Of a DNA stretch of 64,000 nt, positions 32,054-39,835 are shown in pieces. Source of the DNA: Planctomycetota bacterium (lineage in GTDB: Bacteria; Planctomycetota; UBA11346); the NCBI GenBank assembly GCA_013816485.1, contig JACDEI010000018.1:1-64000 (forward strand). The letters are read 5' to 3'. Every line of letters starts with the position of its first letter. Position 1 is the first letter of the stretch. The translations under genes and the position numbers were made by a program. Below the pieces are notes generated by a model, which saw only the letters and a program-made list of their open reading frames with translations, was not told the DNA's origin and did not search any database.

Positions 32054-33436
32054 ATGGTCCAGATTAATTTCGGTCAACGCGAAGTCAGTTGCAAAGTGGT
32101 GTTCTACGGCCCGGGCATGTCCGGCAAGACCACCAATCTGGAAATCATCCATAAGAAGGCGCCAAAGGATGCCGTCGGCGAGATGGTGTCCATCGCGACG
32201 GAAACCGACCGCACGCTGTACTTCGACTTCCTGCCGCTCGACCTCGGCCAAGTCGCCGGCATGCGAACCAAGTTCCAACTCTACACCGTACCTGGCCAGA
32301 TTTATTATAACGCCACGCGCAAGCTGGTGCTCCAGGGTGTCGACGGGGTGATCTTCGTCGCCGACTCGAACCCGGACAAGATGGCGGAGAATCTCGAATC
32401 GCTGCAGAATCTGCGCGACAACCTCGCCGAGATGAATCTGACCATCGAGGACGTGCCGTTGGTCATCCAGTACAACAAGCGCGACCTGCCCAACGCGCTG
32501 TCGGTTGCCGACCTGAATGCCCAGTTGAATCCGACCGGCGTTCCGACCCACGAAGGGGTCGCACGCGAAGGCAAAGGCGTGTTCGCCACGCTCAAGGAAA
32601 TCTCACGGCTGGTAATCGAGAAGCTCAACAAGGAGCACGCTCCCGCCGCCAATCGTCGCCGCACCAACACCGCGCTGGGTGCTGCTCCCTCGGCCACTCC
32701 CACAGCGGCGCCGGCGGCCGTGCCGCCGTCAGCGGCGCCGGCCCACACGCCCATGGCGCAGCAGCGTCTGCCCCAATCGCAGCGCCCGGCCGGAACTCAA
32801 TCGCCGCCGATGGCTATGCCGCAGTCGCGGCCACCCATGCCGGCACAACCGACCCCTGCGCGTGGCATGCCGCAATTGCAAGCTCCCGCACAACAACACG
32901 CGCAGCACGCACAGTCGCAGGCCGATCCGCGCGACAAACATTTGGCCAAGGCCAAGCCGCCATCGCTCGACAACCTCAAGCAGCAGCCGGCCGCGGGTAA
33001 GGTCAACCTGGGTGCCACCGATCCGAGCCTCAAACGCTACCAGGAAGCCTCGCGCCCAGGTGGCGGCGGGGTGAAGACCCTGCTGATCGTGCTCATCGGC
33101 CTGATCGTGCTGATGATCATGGCGGTGGTGGCGGTGATCTATGTGCCCGCAGTGCGCAGCCTGCTGCCGCAGGACATGCAGCGGGCATTGATCGGCCCCT
33201 CGACGACCGAGCCGGCCAAGCCGGCACCCGCGCCAGCTCCGGCTCCAGCAGGGGAGAAACCGGCTCCGCCGGACGAGACACCAGCGCCAGCCGAAAAACC
33301 GGCGGAACCGGCCGCTGAGAAACCGGCGGAAAAACCCGGCGAAAAGCCCGCGGAACCGGCGGCCGAAAAACCAGCTGAAACCACTCCCGCCCCAGCTCCG
33401 GCGGACAAGCCGGCGGAGGGTGCCAATGGTCAGTGA
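32054..33436 (+). CDS. MglA-like small GTPase with C-terminal linker, membrane anchor and Pro/Glu tail
   Basis: A 460-residue protein. Residues 1-195 are a full MglA-type GTPase: P-loop GPGMSGKT (19-26), the MglA-specific switch segment TVPGQ (78-82) in place of DxxG, and base-recognition NKRD (141-144). Canonical MglA ends near residue 195. Here a Pro/Gln/Ala-rich linker of about 140 residues follows, then one hydrophobic helix (LLIVLIGLIVLMIMAVVAVIYV, about 341-362), then a periplasmic-facing tail of repeated KPAEPAAE-type units. The GTPase domain would be tethered to the inner membrane. Start ATG 32054; roadblock genes on both sides, the last overlapping by 11 bases. Confidence 0.9.
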   Translation: MVQINFGQREVSCKVVFYGPGMSGKTTNLEIIHKKAPKDAVGEMVSIATETDRTLYFDFLPLDLGQVAGMRTKFQLYTVPGQIYYNATRKLVLQGVDGVIFVADSNPDKMAENLESLQNLRDNLAEMNLTIEDVPLVIQYNKRDLPNALSVADLNAQLNPTGVPTHEGVAREGKGVFATLKEISRLVIEKLNKEHAPAANRRRTNTALGAAPSATPTAAPAAVPPSAAPAHTPMAQQRLPQSQRPAGTQSPPMAMPQSRPPMPAQPTPARGMPQLQAPAQQHAQHAQSQADPRDKHLAKAKPPSLDNLKQQPAAGKVNLGATDPSLKRYQEASRPGGGGVKTLLIVLIGLIVLMIMAVVAVIYVPAVRSLLPQDMQRALIGPSTTEPAKPAPAPAPAPAGEKPAPPDETPAPAEKPAEPAAEKPAEKPGEKPAEPAAEKPAETTPAPAPADKPAEGANGQ

Positions 33437-33947
33437 TAATGATGCCCTGCGCCTACGGCGCCTGGTCTTCTACGCTGCCGACATCGACCGCATCAATGCG
33501 GTGCTGCTCGCCTTCGTGAAGAAGGCAAATGCCCAGAGCGCGCTCGTGATCGACAAGGAGGGCCACATGGTGGCCCGCCAAGGATTCTTCAAACAAGACA
33601 CCTCGGCGTTGTCCGCCCTGGTCTCCGGGTCGTTTGCCAGCACGCGTGAAGTCGCGCGGCTCCTTGGTGAACCCGAGTTCCGCGTCCTTTTCCATCAGGG
33701 CCAAGGGCAGAGCATCCACATCACCCTGTTGGGTGAGCGCACGCTCTGCGTCACGGTCTTCAGTTCCGCGATCAAAGCCGGGATGATCCAGGTACTGTGC
33801 AAGGAACTCGCGGTCCAGCTCGAAGCCATCCTCAACGAGGCGGCGAAGCGCAAGCCCGAGGACCAGGAAAAGATCAACGAAGGCCTGGGAAAGAACTTCT
33901 CCGACGAGATGAAGAACCAACTCGACGCGCTGTTCGGCAACCTCTAG
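33426..33947 (+). CDS. Roadblock-like regulator with C-terminal helical extension
   Basis: ATG 33426 sits in the end of the GTPase gene, with GGAGGG ahead, giving 173 residues. The domain (FYAADIDRINAVLLAFVKKANAQSALVIDKEGHMVAR to FHQGQGQSIHITLLGERTLCVTVFS) has the roadblock strand-helix order, and the last 60 residues are helical and charged (LAVQLEAILNEAAKRKPEDQEKINEGL). It is the third roadblock protein of this operon. Roadblock proteins dimerise, so homo- and heterodimers with the other two are possible. Translationally coupled to the GTPase gene. Confidence 0.78.
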   Translation: MVSDNDALRLRRLVFYAADIDRINAVLLAFVKKANAQSALVIDKEGHMVARQGFFKQDTSALSALVSGSFASTREVARLLGEPEFRVLFHQGQGQSIHITLLGERTLCVTVFSSAIKAGMIQVLCKELAVQLEAILNEAAKRKPEDQEKINEGLGKNFSDEMKNQLDALFGNL

Positions 33948-33971
33948 CACTCCTTCGTCAGGCAGGCCCCC

Positions 33972-36900
33972 ATGGGTTTCCAAGGCCAACTCAGCTCCGT
34001 CAGCCTCACTGACCTGTTCCAGACTCTGCAGATGAACCGGCAGACCGGCACGCTGTCGGTCAGTGGACCGGATGGGCAACGGCACATCTATTTCGATGCC
34101 GGTCAGGTGGCGATGTGCGATGCCCCGCCGGTCGACAATCGCGCGTTCTTGCTCAATGCGTTGTTGCGCAAATCGCTGCTGTCGCCTGAGCAGGTCGATG
34201 ACCTCAATCAACGGCTCTATTCGCTCGGTCATCCGCTGCGTGACCTGATCTTGGCCAGCGGCTACGTGCAGGAGGGCGAGCTCGACGAAGCCTCTGCCTG
34301 GTGCATCGAAGAGCTGGTGTGCCCGATCTTCGAATGGCAGGAAGGCGACTTCACCTTCTCCGATGGCGCACCGATCCAACAGCTCCAGGTCCACGATGTG
34401 GTGGCGATGGGGGCGGTCGGACTGCAGACCACCCAACTGCTGCTCGAAGCCACCCGACGCAAAGACGAATGGCGCCGCATCCGCGAGGTCATCACCGACC
34501 CGTCGGCGCTCTACGTGGTCGACAACGATGGGCGCAACAACCTGCGCAACATCCAGACCGATCCCGAGATGCTCAAGGTGTTGCGCTACCTCGACGGTCG
34601 CCACACCCTTGATCAGGTCGCCAGCGCAGTCGGCGTCACGCGTTTCGACACCTATGCCATCGCCGCGCAGCTGGTGCTCGCCGGTGTCGCCCGTGCGCGC
34701 ACGCCGGATGAGGTGGTGGTCGACGCGCAGGCGCTGCGTCAAAGCGGTGAAATCGAAAGCGCGTTGTCGTTGCTCGAAGCGGTGCACAAGCTCAACCCCG
34801 TGCCCGAGGTCATCCGCCCACTAGCGGAATGTTACGGCCAGCTCAAACAGGCGCCGCGTGCGGTCGAGTTGTACCTCGAACTCATCCAGATGGCGCAGGA
34901 CCAGGGCGACCTGGAGCAGGCACGACGCGATCTCGACACCGTCCTGGCGCTCTCGCCGGATGATCCCGACCTACAGTTCGACCGCGCCAAGGTGCTGGCC
35001 GAACTCGGTGCGATCGAGGACGCCGCGCTCGCCTATGTCGCAGCGGCGCAGGCCTACATCGCCACACGCGACACCAACCGCGCGATCGACGCCTGCCACC
35101 GCGCCAAGAACCTCCTGCCGCGTTCACCCGATCCACATCGCTTCCTGGCCAAGGCCTACCTGATGGATGGCCAGACCGAGAACGCGCTGGTCGAATACAA
35201 ATCGCTGTGGCATGCGTTGCTGACCTCGGTGCGTCCGCGCCAGGCGCTGGAGACTCTTAAGCAGGTCTTGGAGAACGATTGCCGTTTCTCCAACATCAAG
35301 GAACAGGTCCTCAACCACGCGCAGAACTCCGAGGCGATCAAGACTAGCAAGGCTGCGCGCGTGCTGGTGTACCTGATGATGTGCGTGGTGGTCGCCGCCG
35401 CCGGCGTGGCGGGCTACCAGTGGTACCTTACGGTGGTGCGCGAGGACAAGGCGCGTCAGGCGTTCGACGCGGTCAAGGCCAGCGCCTCGCAGAAACAGCG
35501 CGACGGTCAGTACCAGGGCCTGTTCACCCAGCTGAACGCGCTCCGCACCGATTACGGTGGCACCCAGATCATTCCTGATGTCGACACCTTCGATTTGCAG
35601 GTGAAGCAGGATTACGAAGCCCGCGCCGCCGAACAGGTGCAGACTGCCATGGTCTTCCAGGCCAATGGCCAGCACCCACGGGCGCTTGAAACGCTCAAAG
35701 GGATCCGTCTCAACTTCCCAGGCACCAAGGCTGCCGAACAGGCGAACGCCTTGCTCGCCTCGGTGAGCGACGACCAGATCACCATCCAGGTCGGCGCTGA
35801 CATGGAGAAGGCCAACCGTGCCTGGGCTTCCCTCGACTGGGATGGCGCACTGGCGATCCTCCAGACCATCCTCGAGCGTAAGGATCTGCCGACCAAACTG
35901 CGCAATGAACTCGCCGACACGCAGAGCCGCTGGGTAAGCAGCAACGAGACCGCCAAGGATCTCCATGAACGGGCGGAGAAGTTCGAACAGGCTGGCCGCA
36001 AGAAGGAGGCCCTCAGCGCGTACAAGCGTGCGAGCAAGGGCAAAGGCGAGTTGTACGCCGCCAAGGCCGCCGAACGCCTGACCGTGTTGGAGGTCGAATT
36101 CGCCAAGGAGATCGGCCAGGCCGCGCTCGCGGCGTTCGCTCGCGGCGACGAGAAGGACGCCTTCGCAGCACTCGACGAGTTGGCGCTGCAAGTGAAACAG
36201 GCCACCAGCAAGAGTGTGGCCGAGTACGCCGCCAAGCTGGCGTTGCCCTTCACCGTCGGACTCGACAGCCACTTGGCGATCCTGGTGGTCAAACGCAGTG
36301 GCGCGGAACAGGTGATCAAGGCCCCGCCGGGCACACGTGGTCCGTGGCAGCACCGCCTGACCTATCTGGCGTCGGAGACCGTCACGGTCGAAGCGCGTCG
36401 CCCAGGATTCAATCCGGCTTCGTTCCTGGTTTCCTATGCGACGAAAAAAGGGCAGGTGCAGCTCGCGCTCGCCCGCGGTCCGCTGTGGCAGACCGCGCTG
36501 GGCGGCGCTGCCGGCGTCACGCCGCCGATCGCGCTGGGCAAGTTCATCCTGGTCGGCACCAACAAGGCCACCATTGAGGTGGTCGACGCCAACCTCGGCG
36601 CAACCAAGGCCATCACCTTCCCGCAATCGGTCGATGAGTTCCGCCACTCCCCGGTGATCTTCCAGAACCAGATCTACTCCATCCTGGAGAACCGCCTGAC
36701 GGTGGTCGACTCGACCACGCGCACGACGCAGTGGACCTACCCGTCCGGCCAGGGCGAAAGCCCGTTGCGTTTGACCGGCAGCCTGCTGGTGCAGGAGCAT
36801 CAGCTCATTCCGGGACAGCTCCTGCACTTCATCGGCAGCGCAGGCGGCGTGGTGCTGTGTTTCGCCCGTGATGCGGCGGGGCGGCTCATCCCGTACCCCA

Positions 36901-37565
36901 AGCTGCAGGTCGGCAACGACCTCACCGGCCAACTCTACGGTGATCAGTACGAGCCGGGACACACGCTGCTCTACGTCCCGGCCGGCAATCACCTCAAGGT
37001 CTTCGATACCACCGCGGTGACGGAACAGGATTCGCCCAAGCCGCTCTACGACCTGCGCACCCGTGGCGAACTGCAGGGTCACCTAGTGCGCGCAAGCGTC
37101 GCCGGGCGTCCGGCCATGCTGGCGATCGACAGCAGCGGTCTGTTGGTGGCGGTGGATGCCAACCCCGACGTGGCTGACAGCAAACGGGCGTTGGGTGCTT
37201 GGCCACTCGACGGCACCGGTGTCATCGCCCCCGCCTACCGCCCCGGTCAGAATCTGGCCTATGTCTCGGTGGCGGAGGGCCGGGTGGTGGCGATCGACCT
37301 GACCCGCCCTGGCCAGTTGGCTTGGCGTTTCCCGGCGCAAGGCAATGCCGGCACCCTGGCAGCCGCACCGGGCATCGGTCAACGCGGCGTCTACATCGCC
37401 GATCAACAAGGCACCCTGCGTTGCCTGGATGCCGCCACCGGCGCTGAACGCTGGCACGCCGACCTGGGCAGCCCGGCCTCGAGCGGACTGCTGGTCCACG
37501 AGGGGCGGATCTTCATCCCCACCCGCGCCGGCCTGCTGCTGTGTTTCGAGGAAGGCGAGGAGTAA
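33972..37565 (+). CDS. DUF4388 (PATAN)-TPR-transmembrane-PQQ propeller protein
   Basis: A 1197-residue protein, 25 bases after the roadblock gene. Residues 1-110 are a PATAN/DUF4388 domain (MGFQGQLSSVSLTDLFQTLQ, GTLSVSGPDGQRHIYFDAG), a signalling domain often beside MglA and chemosensory systems; a winged-helix-like part continues to about 250. TPR repeats span about 250-440. One membrane helix lies near 464-486 (LVYLMMCVVVAAAGVAGYQWYL). Outside it, helical repeats run to about 740 and a PQQ/WD-like beta-propeller occupies about 830-1197 (VYIADQQGTLRCLDAATGAERW). It would link cytosolic GTPase signals to the periplasm. It ends in a tandem repeat that reiterates the stop codon. Confidence 0.85.
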   Translation: MGFQGQLSSVSLTDLFQTLQMNRQTGTLSVSGPDGQRHIYFDAGQVAMCDAPPVDNRAFLLNALLRKSLLSPEQVDDLNQRLYSLGHPLRDLILASGYVQEGELDEASAWCIEELVCPIFEWQEGDFTFSDGAPIQQLQVHDVVAMGAVGLQTTQLLLEATRRKDEWRRIREVITDPSALYVVDNDGRNNLRNIQTDPEMLKVLRYLDGRHTLDQVASAVGVTRFDTYAIAAQLVLAGVARARTPDEVVVDAQALRQSGEIESALSLLEAVHKLNPVPEVIRPLAECYGQLKQAPRAVELYLELIQMAQDQGDLEQARRDLDTVLALSPDDPDLQFDRAKVLAELGAIEDAALAYVAAAQAYIATRDTNRAIDACHRAKNLLPRSPDPHRFLAKAYLMDGQTENALVEYKSLWHALLTSVRPRQALETLKQVLENDCRFSNIKEQVLNHAQNSEAIKTSKAARVLVYLMMCVVVAAAGVAGYQWYLTVVREDKARQAFDAVKASASQKQRDGQYQGLFTQLNALRTDYGGTQIIPDVDTFDLQVKQDYEARAAEQVQTAMVFQANGQHPRALETLKGIRLNFPGTKAAEQANALLASVSDDQITIQVGADMEKANRAWASLDWDGALAILQTILERKDLPTKLRNELADTQSRWVSSNETAKDLHERAEKFEQAGRKKEALSAYKRASKGKGELYAAKAAERLTVLEVEFAKEIGQAALAAFARGDEKDAFAALDELALQVKQATSKSVAEYAAKLALPFTVGLDSHLAILVVKRSGAEQVIKAPPGTRGPWQHRLTYLASETVTVEARRPGFNPASFLVSYATKKGQVQLALARGPLWQTALGGAAGVTPPIALGKFILVGTNKATIEVVDANLGATKAITFPQSVDEFRHSPVIFQNQIYSILENRLTVVDSTTRTTQWTYPSGQGESPLRLTGSLLVQEHQLIPGQLLHFIGSAGGVVLCFARDAAGRLIPYPKLQVGNDLTGQLYGDQYEPGHTLLYVPAGNHLKVFDTTAVTEQDSPKPLYDLRTRGELQGHLVRASVAGRPAMLAIDSSGLLVAVDANPDVADSKRALGAWPLDGTGVIAPAYRPGQNLAYVSVAEGRVVAIDLTRPGQLAWRFPAQGNAGTLAAAPGIGQRGVYIADQQGTLRCLDAATGAERWHADLGSPASSGLLVHEGRIFIPTRAGLLLCFEEGEE

Positions 37566-37613
37566 GGAGAGGAGTAAGGAGAGGAGTAAGGAGAGGAGTA
37601 AGCCGGGGAGTAA
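37554..37613 (+). repeat. 12-bp tandem repeat reiterating the stop codon of the propeller gene
   Basis: Five 12-bp units end in TAA in the same frame: GGCGAGGAGTAA, GGAGAGGAGTAA three times, then GCCGGGGAGTAA. The first TAA (37563-37565) ends the gene; four more in-frame stops follow at 37575, 37587, 37599 and 37611. The tract is rich in Shine-Dalgarno-like GGAG. It arose by duplication of the last codons. The remaining 37614-37801 holds no gene; GGAG lies just before the next start. Confidence 0.9.
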
Positions 37614-37801
37614 GGCCGCGGCGTTAGCGCAGGCCGGTTGTTCGCCCGAAAGACTCGCGCCCACGCAGCCTGACAGCTTGGCCCATTGCGGCAGGTTGCG
37701 CCAAGACATGCTCTTATGCTCAACATCCAGGTCCTGCGCAGGTAGGATCTCGGTGCTGCACAGCGTCCGAACCATGGGCGTTTAGAGAGCCTGGAGAGCC
37801 C

Positions 37802-38413
37802 ATGCGTCGGACCGGATTCACTCTCATCGAACTGCTGGTCGTGATCAGCATTATCGCTGCGCTGGCTGCCATCTTGATCCCGACGATCACCTACGCTCGC
37901 AATGCCGCAAAGGCCGCGAAGTGCGAAACGCAGTTGGCAGGGATCAAGGCCGCCATCTCGCGCTACGTCGACACCAATGGCAGCATTCCGGACAAGCAGC
38001 TCGGTGGTGGGACCGATGTCTACGCCATCACCTTCAAGACCGGCAACAACTACAAGACCGCCGATCAGCTCACGTCCATCGATTGGACCACCATCGCACA
38101 GACGCTGCTCGAACAACTGCAGACCGTTGATCGCGACAACTTCCGCGACCTTGCGTCACTGCGTGATCCGTTCACTGGCGGTGCTTCGGCGACCAATGTG
38201 TTTCGCTACCGGCCGTCCAAATTTTACCCGCTGGTGGCCACTGCCACACTTTACATAGACGGTGACGGCCAGCGCCCCGATGGCACCACCGCCCCACCCA
38301 ATCCCGACAGCTACCAACTGTGGTCGACCGGCCTCGATGGCAAAGATCAGTTCGGTCAGCGTCAACCTGATGGTCGCAAAAGCGACGACATCACCAACTG
38401 GAAGCAGCCCTGA
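37802..38413 (+). CDS. Type II secretion/type IV pilus-like pseudopilin (GspG-like)
   Basis: A 203-residue protein with the prepilin signal MRRTGFTLIELLVVISIIA, cleaved by a prepilin peptidase after the Gly, with Glu at +5. The hydrophobic helix runs to about residue 30, followed by a globular domain with Asp/Gly-rich turns (YIDGDGQRPDGTT, WSTGLDGKDQFG) like the calcium-binding end of major pseudopilins. GGAG lies a few bases before the ATG. It is followed two bases later by another pseudopilin gene, so it begins an operon of four. No gspE or gspD is in the window. Confidence 0.85.
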   Translation: MRRTGFTLIELLVVISIIAALAAILIPTITYARNAAKAAKCETQLAGIKAAISRYVDTNGSIPDKQLGGGTDVYAITFKTGNNYKTADQLTSIDWTTIAQTLLEQLQTVDRDNFRDLASLRDPFTGGASATNVFRYRPSKFYPLVATATLYIDGDGQRPDGTTAPPNPDSYQLWSTGLDGKDQFGQRQPDGRKSDDITNWKQP

Positions 38414-38415
38414 CC

Positions 38416-39819
38416 GTGAAAACCACGGGCACCTTCCTGGCGCCCTGCCACCCGCCAACACGGCGGGGCTTCACGTTGGTCGAAATGTTGGCCGTGATCA
38501 TGATCATCGGTCTCTTGATGTCGTTGGTGGTCGGTTCGTTCTTCCGCACGCGCACGGTCAACCAGTTGCTCGCCTCGGAGCAGGTGCTCAGCGATGCCAT
38601 CCGCCAGGCGCGCCATACCGCACGCTCCACCGGTGCGCCGGCGCTGCTCAAGCTGTCGCCGACCAGACGACCGGACGGCACGCTGCTCGGCGGGATCATC
38701 ACCGGCGTATCGCGCGTATGGGTGTGGAGCGAATTCTTTGATCATGGCCAAGCGTTGGATGTCCAAGGCTTCACCATTGGCATGAGTGGCACCGGCCGTT
38801 TGGTAAATCAGGATGCTCCGTGGTTTCCCCCTGAACTCGACCGCGCGCTGCGTTTCCGCACTGGTGACGGCGCCTATGTCGCGGTGGCGGTGCGTCCACC
38901 GCTCGCGGGGCAGATCGGCCGGGAGATCCCCAAACAGATCCCGCTCATCCTGGTGGGAACGGACAACAGCGCGGCCGGCAGCAGTTTCGGTGTCATGTTG
39001 GTGCGCTCGGACGCCATCGATCCCAGGAAGGCCGCGATCCAGAGCGGCGGCGGCAAACGCGCGAAGATGATGTGCTGGGAAATCCTCGGCTGGGTGCGAC
39101 TGCCCAAGGAACCGGAACCGGTGTACATCTCGTCCTTCGACCACCTGCCGAGTGATCTCACCCGTGATCGGGCAACGCTGCCCTCCGGGAACGCCGACAT
39201 CAGCGATCCGATCGGTGGCGACCGCTGGGAGGAGATCGGCCTGCTCATCACCAACGATCAGATGACGCTCTATCGCAATGGTCGACGTGTTGCGGAATTG
39301 CGCGCCGGCAAAGTGGTCGATGGCCGGGCGATCGAACTGCCCAAACAACTGCTCCCGGGCGATCAGATCTGGGTCGGTCAGGCCAACCTTGATGGTGGCA
39401 TGGCCTACGCCAAATGTCCGATCGACGATGCGCGGGTCTACAAACTTGGCGCCAGCGAGTTCGGCAGCCTGCCCAAGGGCGTCTATCCGATGGCCGATCC
39501 GTCGCAGCCCGCCGGCACAGCGGTCGAATACCGTGTGCTCGCTCACCCCGAGGGTCGCATCGAACTCTCGAGTGCGATCGGTGCCGACACCAGGTCCGCA
39601 CAAGGCGCGGCGCTCAACACCGACGCAGCCTTGAGCACCGGGACAATCTTCCTCGGTGGTGATTTCACCCGCACGGCTCCCGGCGGAACCACGCGTGGCG
39701 CCAATTCGGCCCAGGTCACCGTCGCCATCGATGGTCGGGTGCATGGCTCGCTCGTCCTGGTTCCAGAGCCGAAGCCCGAACGGACTCCCGACACGCCTGC
39801 TGGCAACAGCGGGCAATGA
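38416..39819 (+). CDS. Pseudopilin with large LamG-like C-terminal domain (GspH-like)
   Basis: A 467-residue protein starting at GTG 38416. The prepilin motif RRGFTLVEMLAVIMIIGL lies after a 16-residue leader. The N-terminal ~90 residues follow the GspH type. The rest, far longer than the usual 170-residue GspH, contains a beta-rich region with a jelly-roll tone (GLLITNDQMTLYRNGRRVAELRAG, IWVGQANLDGGMAYAKCPIDDARVYKL) as in LamG domains. It is likely assembled into a pilus-like fibre carrying a binding domain. Charged C-terminal tail. Confidence 0.8.
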   Translation: MKTTGTFLAPCHPPTRRGFTLVEMLAVIMIIGLLMSLVVGSFFRTRTVNQLLASEQVLSDAIRQARHTARSTGAPALLKLSPTRRPDGTLLGGIITGVSRVWVWSEFFDHGQALDVQGFTIGMSGTGRLVNQDAPWFPPELDRALRFRTGDGAYVAVAVRPPLAGQIGREIPKQIPLILVGTDNSAAGSSFGVMLVRSDAIDPRKAAIQSGGGKRAKMMCWEILGWVRLPKEPEPVYISSFDHLPSDLTRDRATLPSGNADISDPIGGDRWEEIGLLITNDQMTLYRNGRRVAELRAGKVVDGRAIELPKQLLPGDQIWVGQANLDGGMAYAKCPIDDARVYKLGASEFGSLPKGVYPMADPSQPAGTAVEYRVLAHPEGRIELSSAIGADTRSAQGAALNTDAALSTGTIFLGGDFTRTAPGGTTRGANSAQVTVAIDGRVHGSLVLVPEPKPERTPDTPAGNSGQ

Positions 39820-39835
39820 ACTGAAGGATTCCACC

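Noticed and set aside
35124-37082. A 652-codon minus-strand frame opposite the propeller protein
   Set aside because: It is antisense to a well-supported protein; GC-rich third positions give such shadows, and its residues lack protein character.
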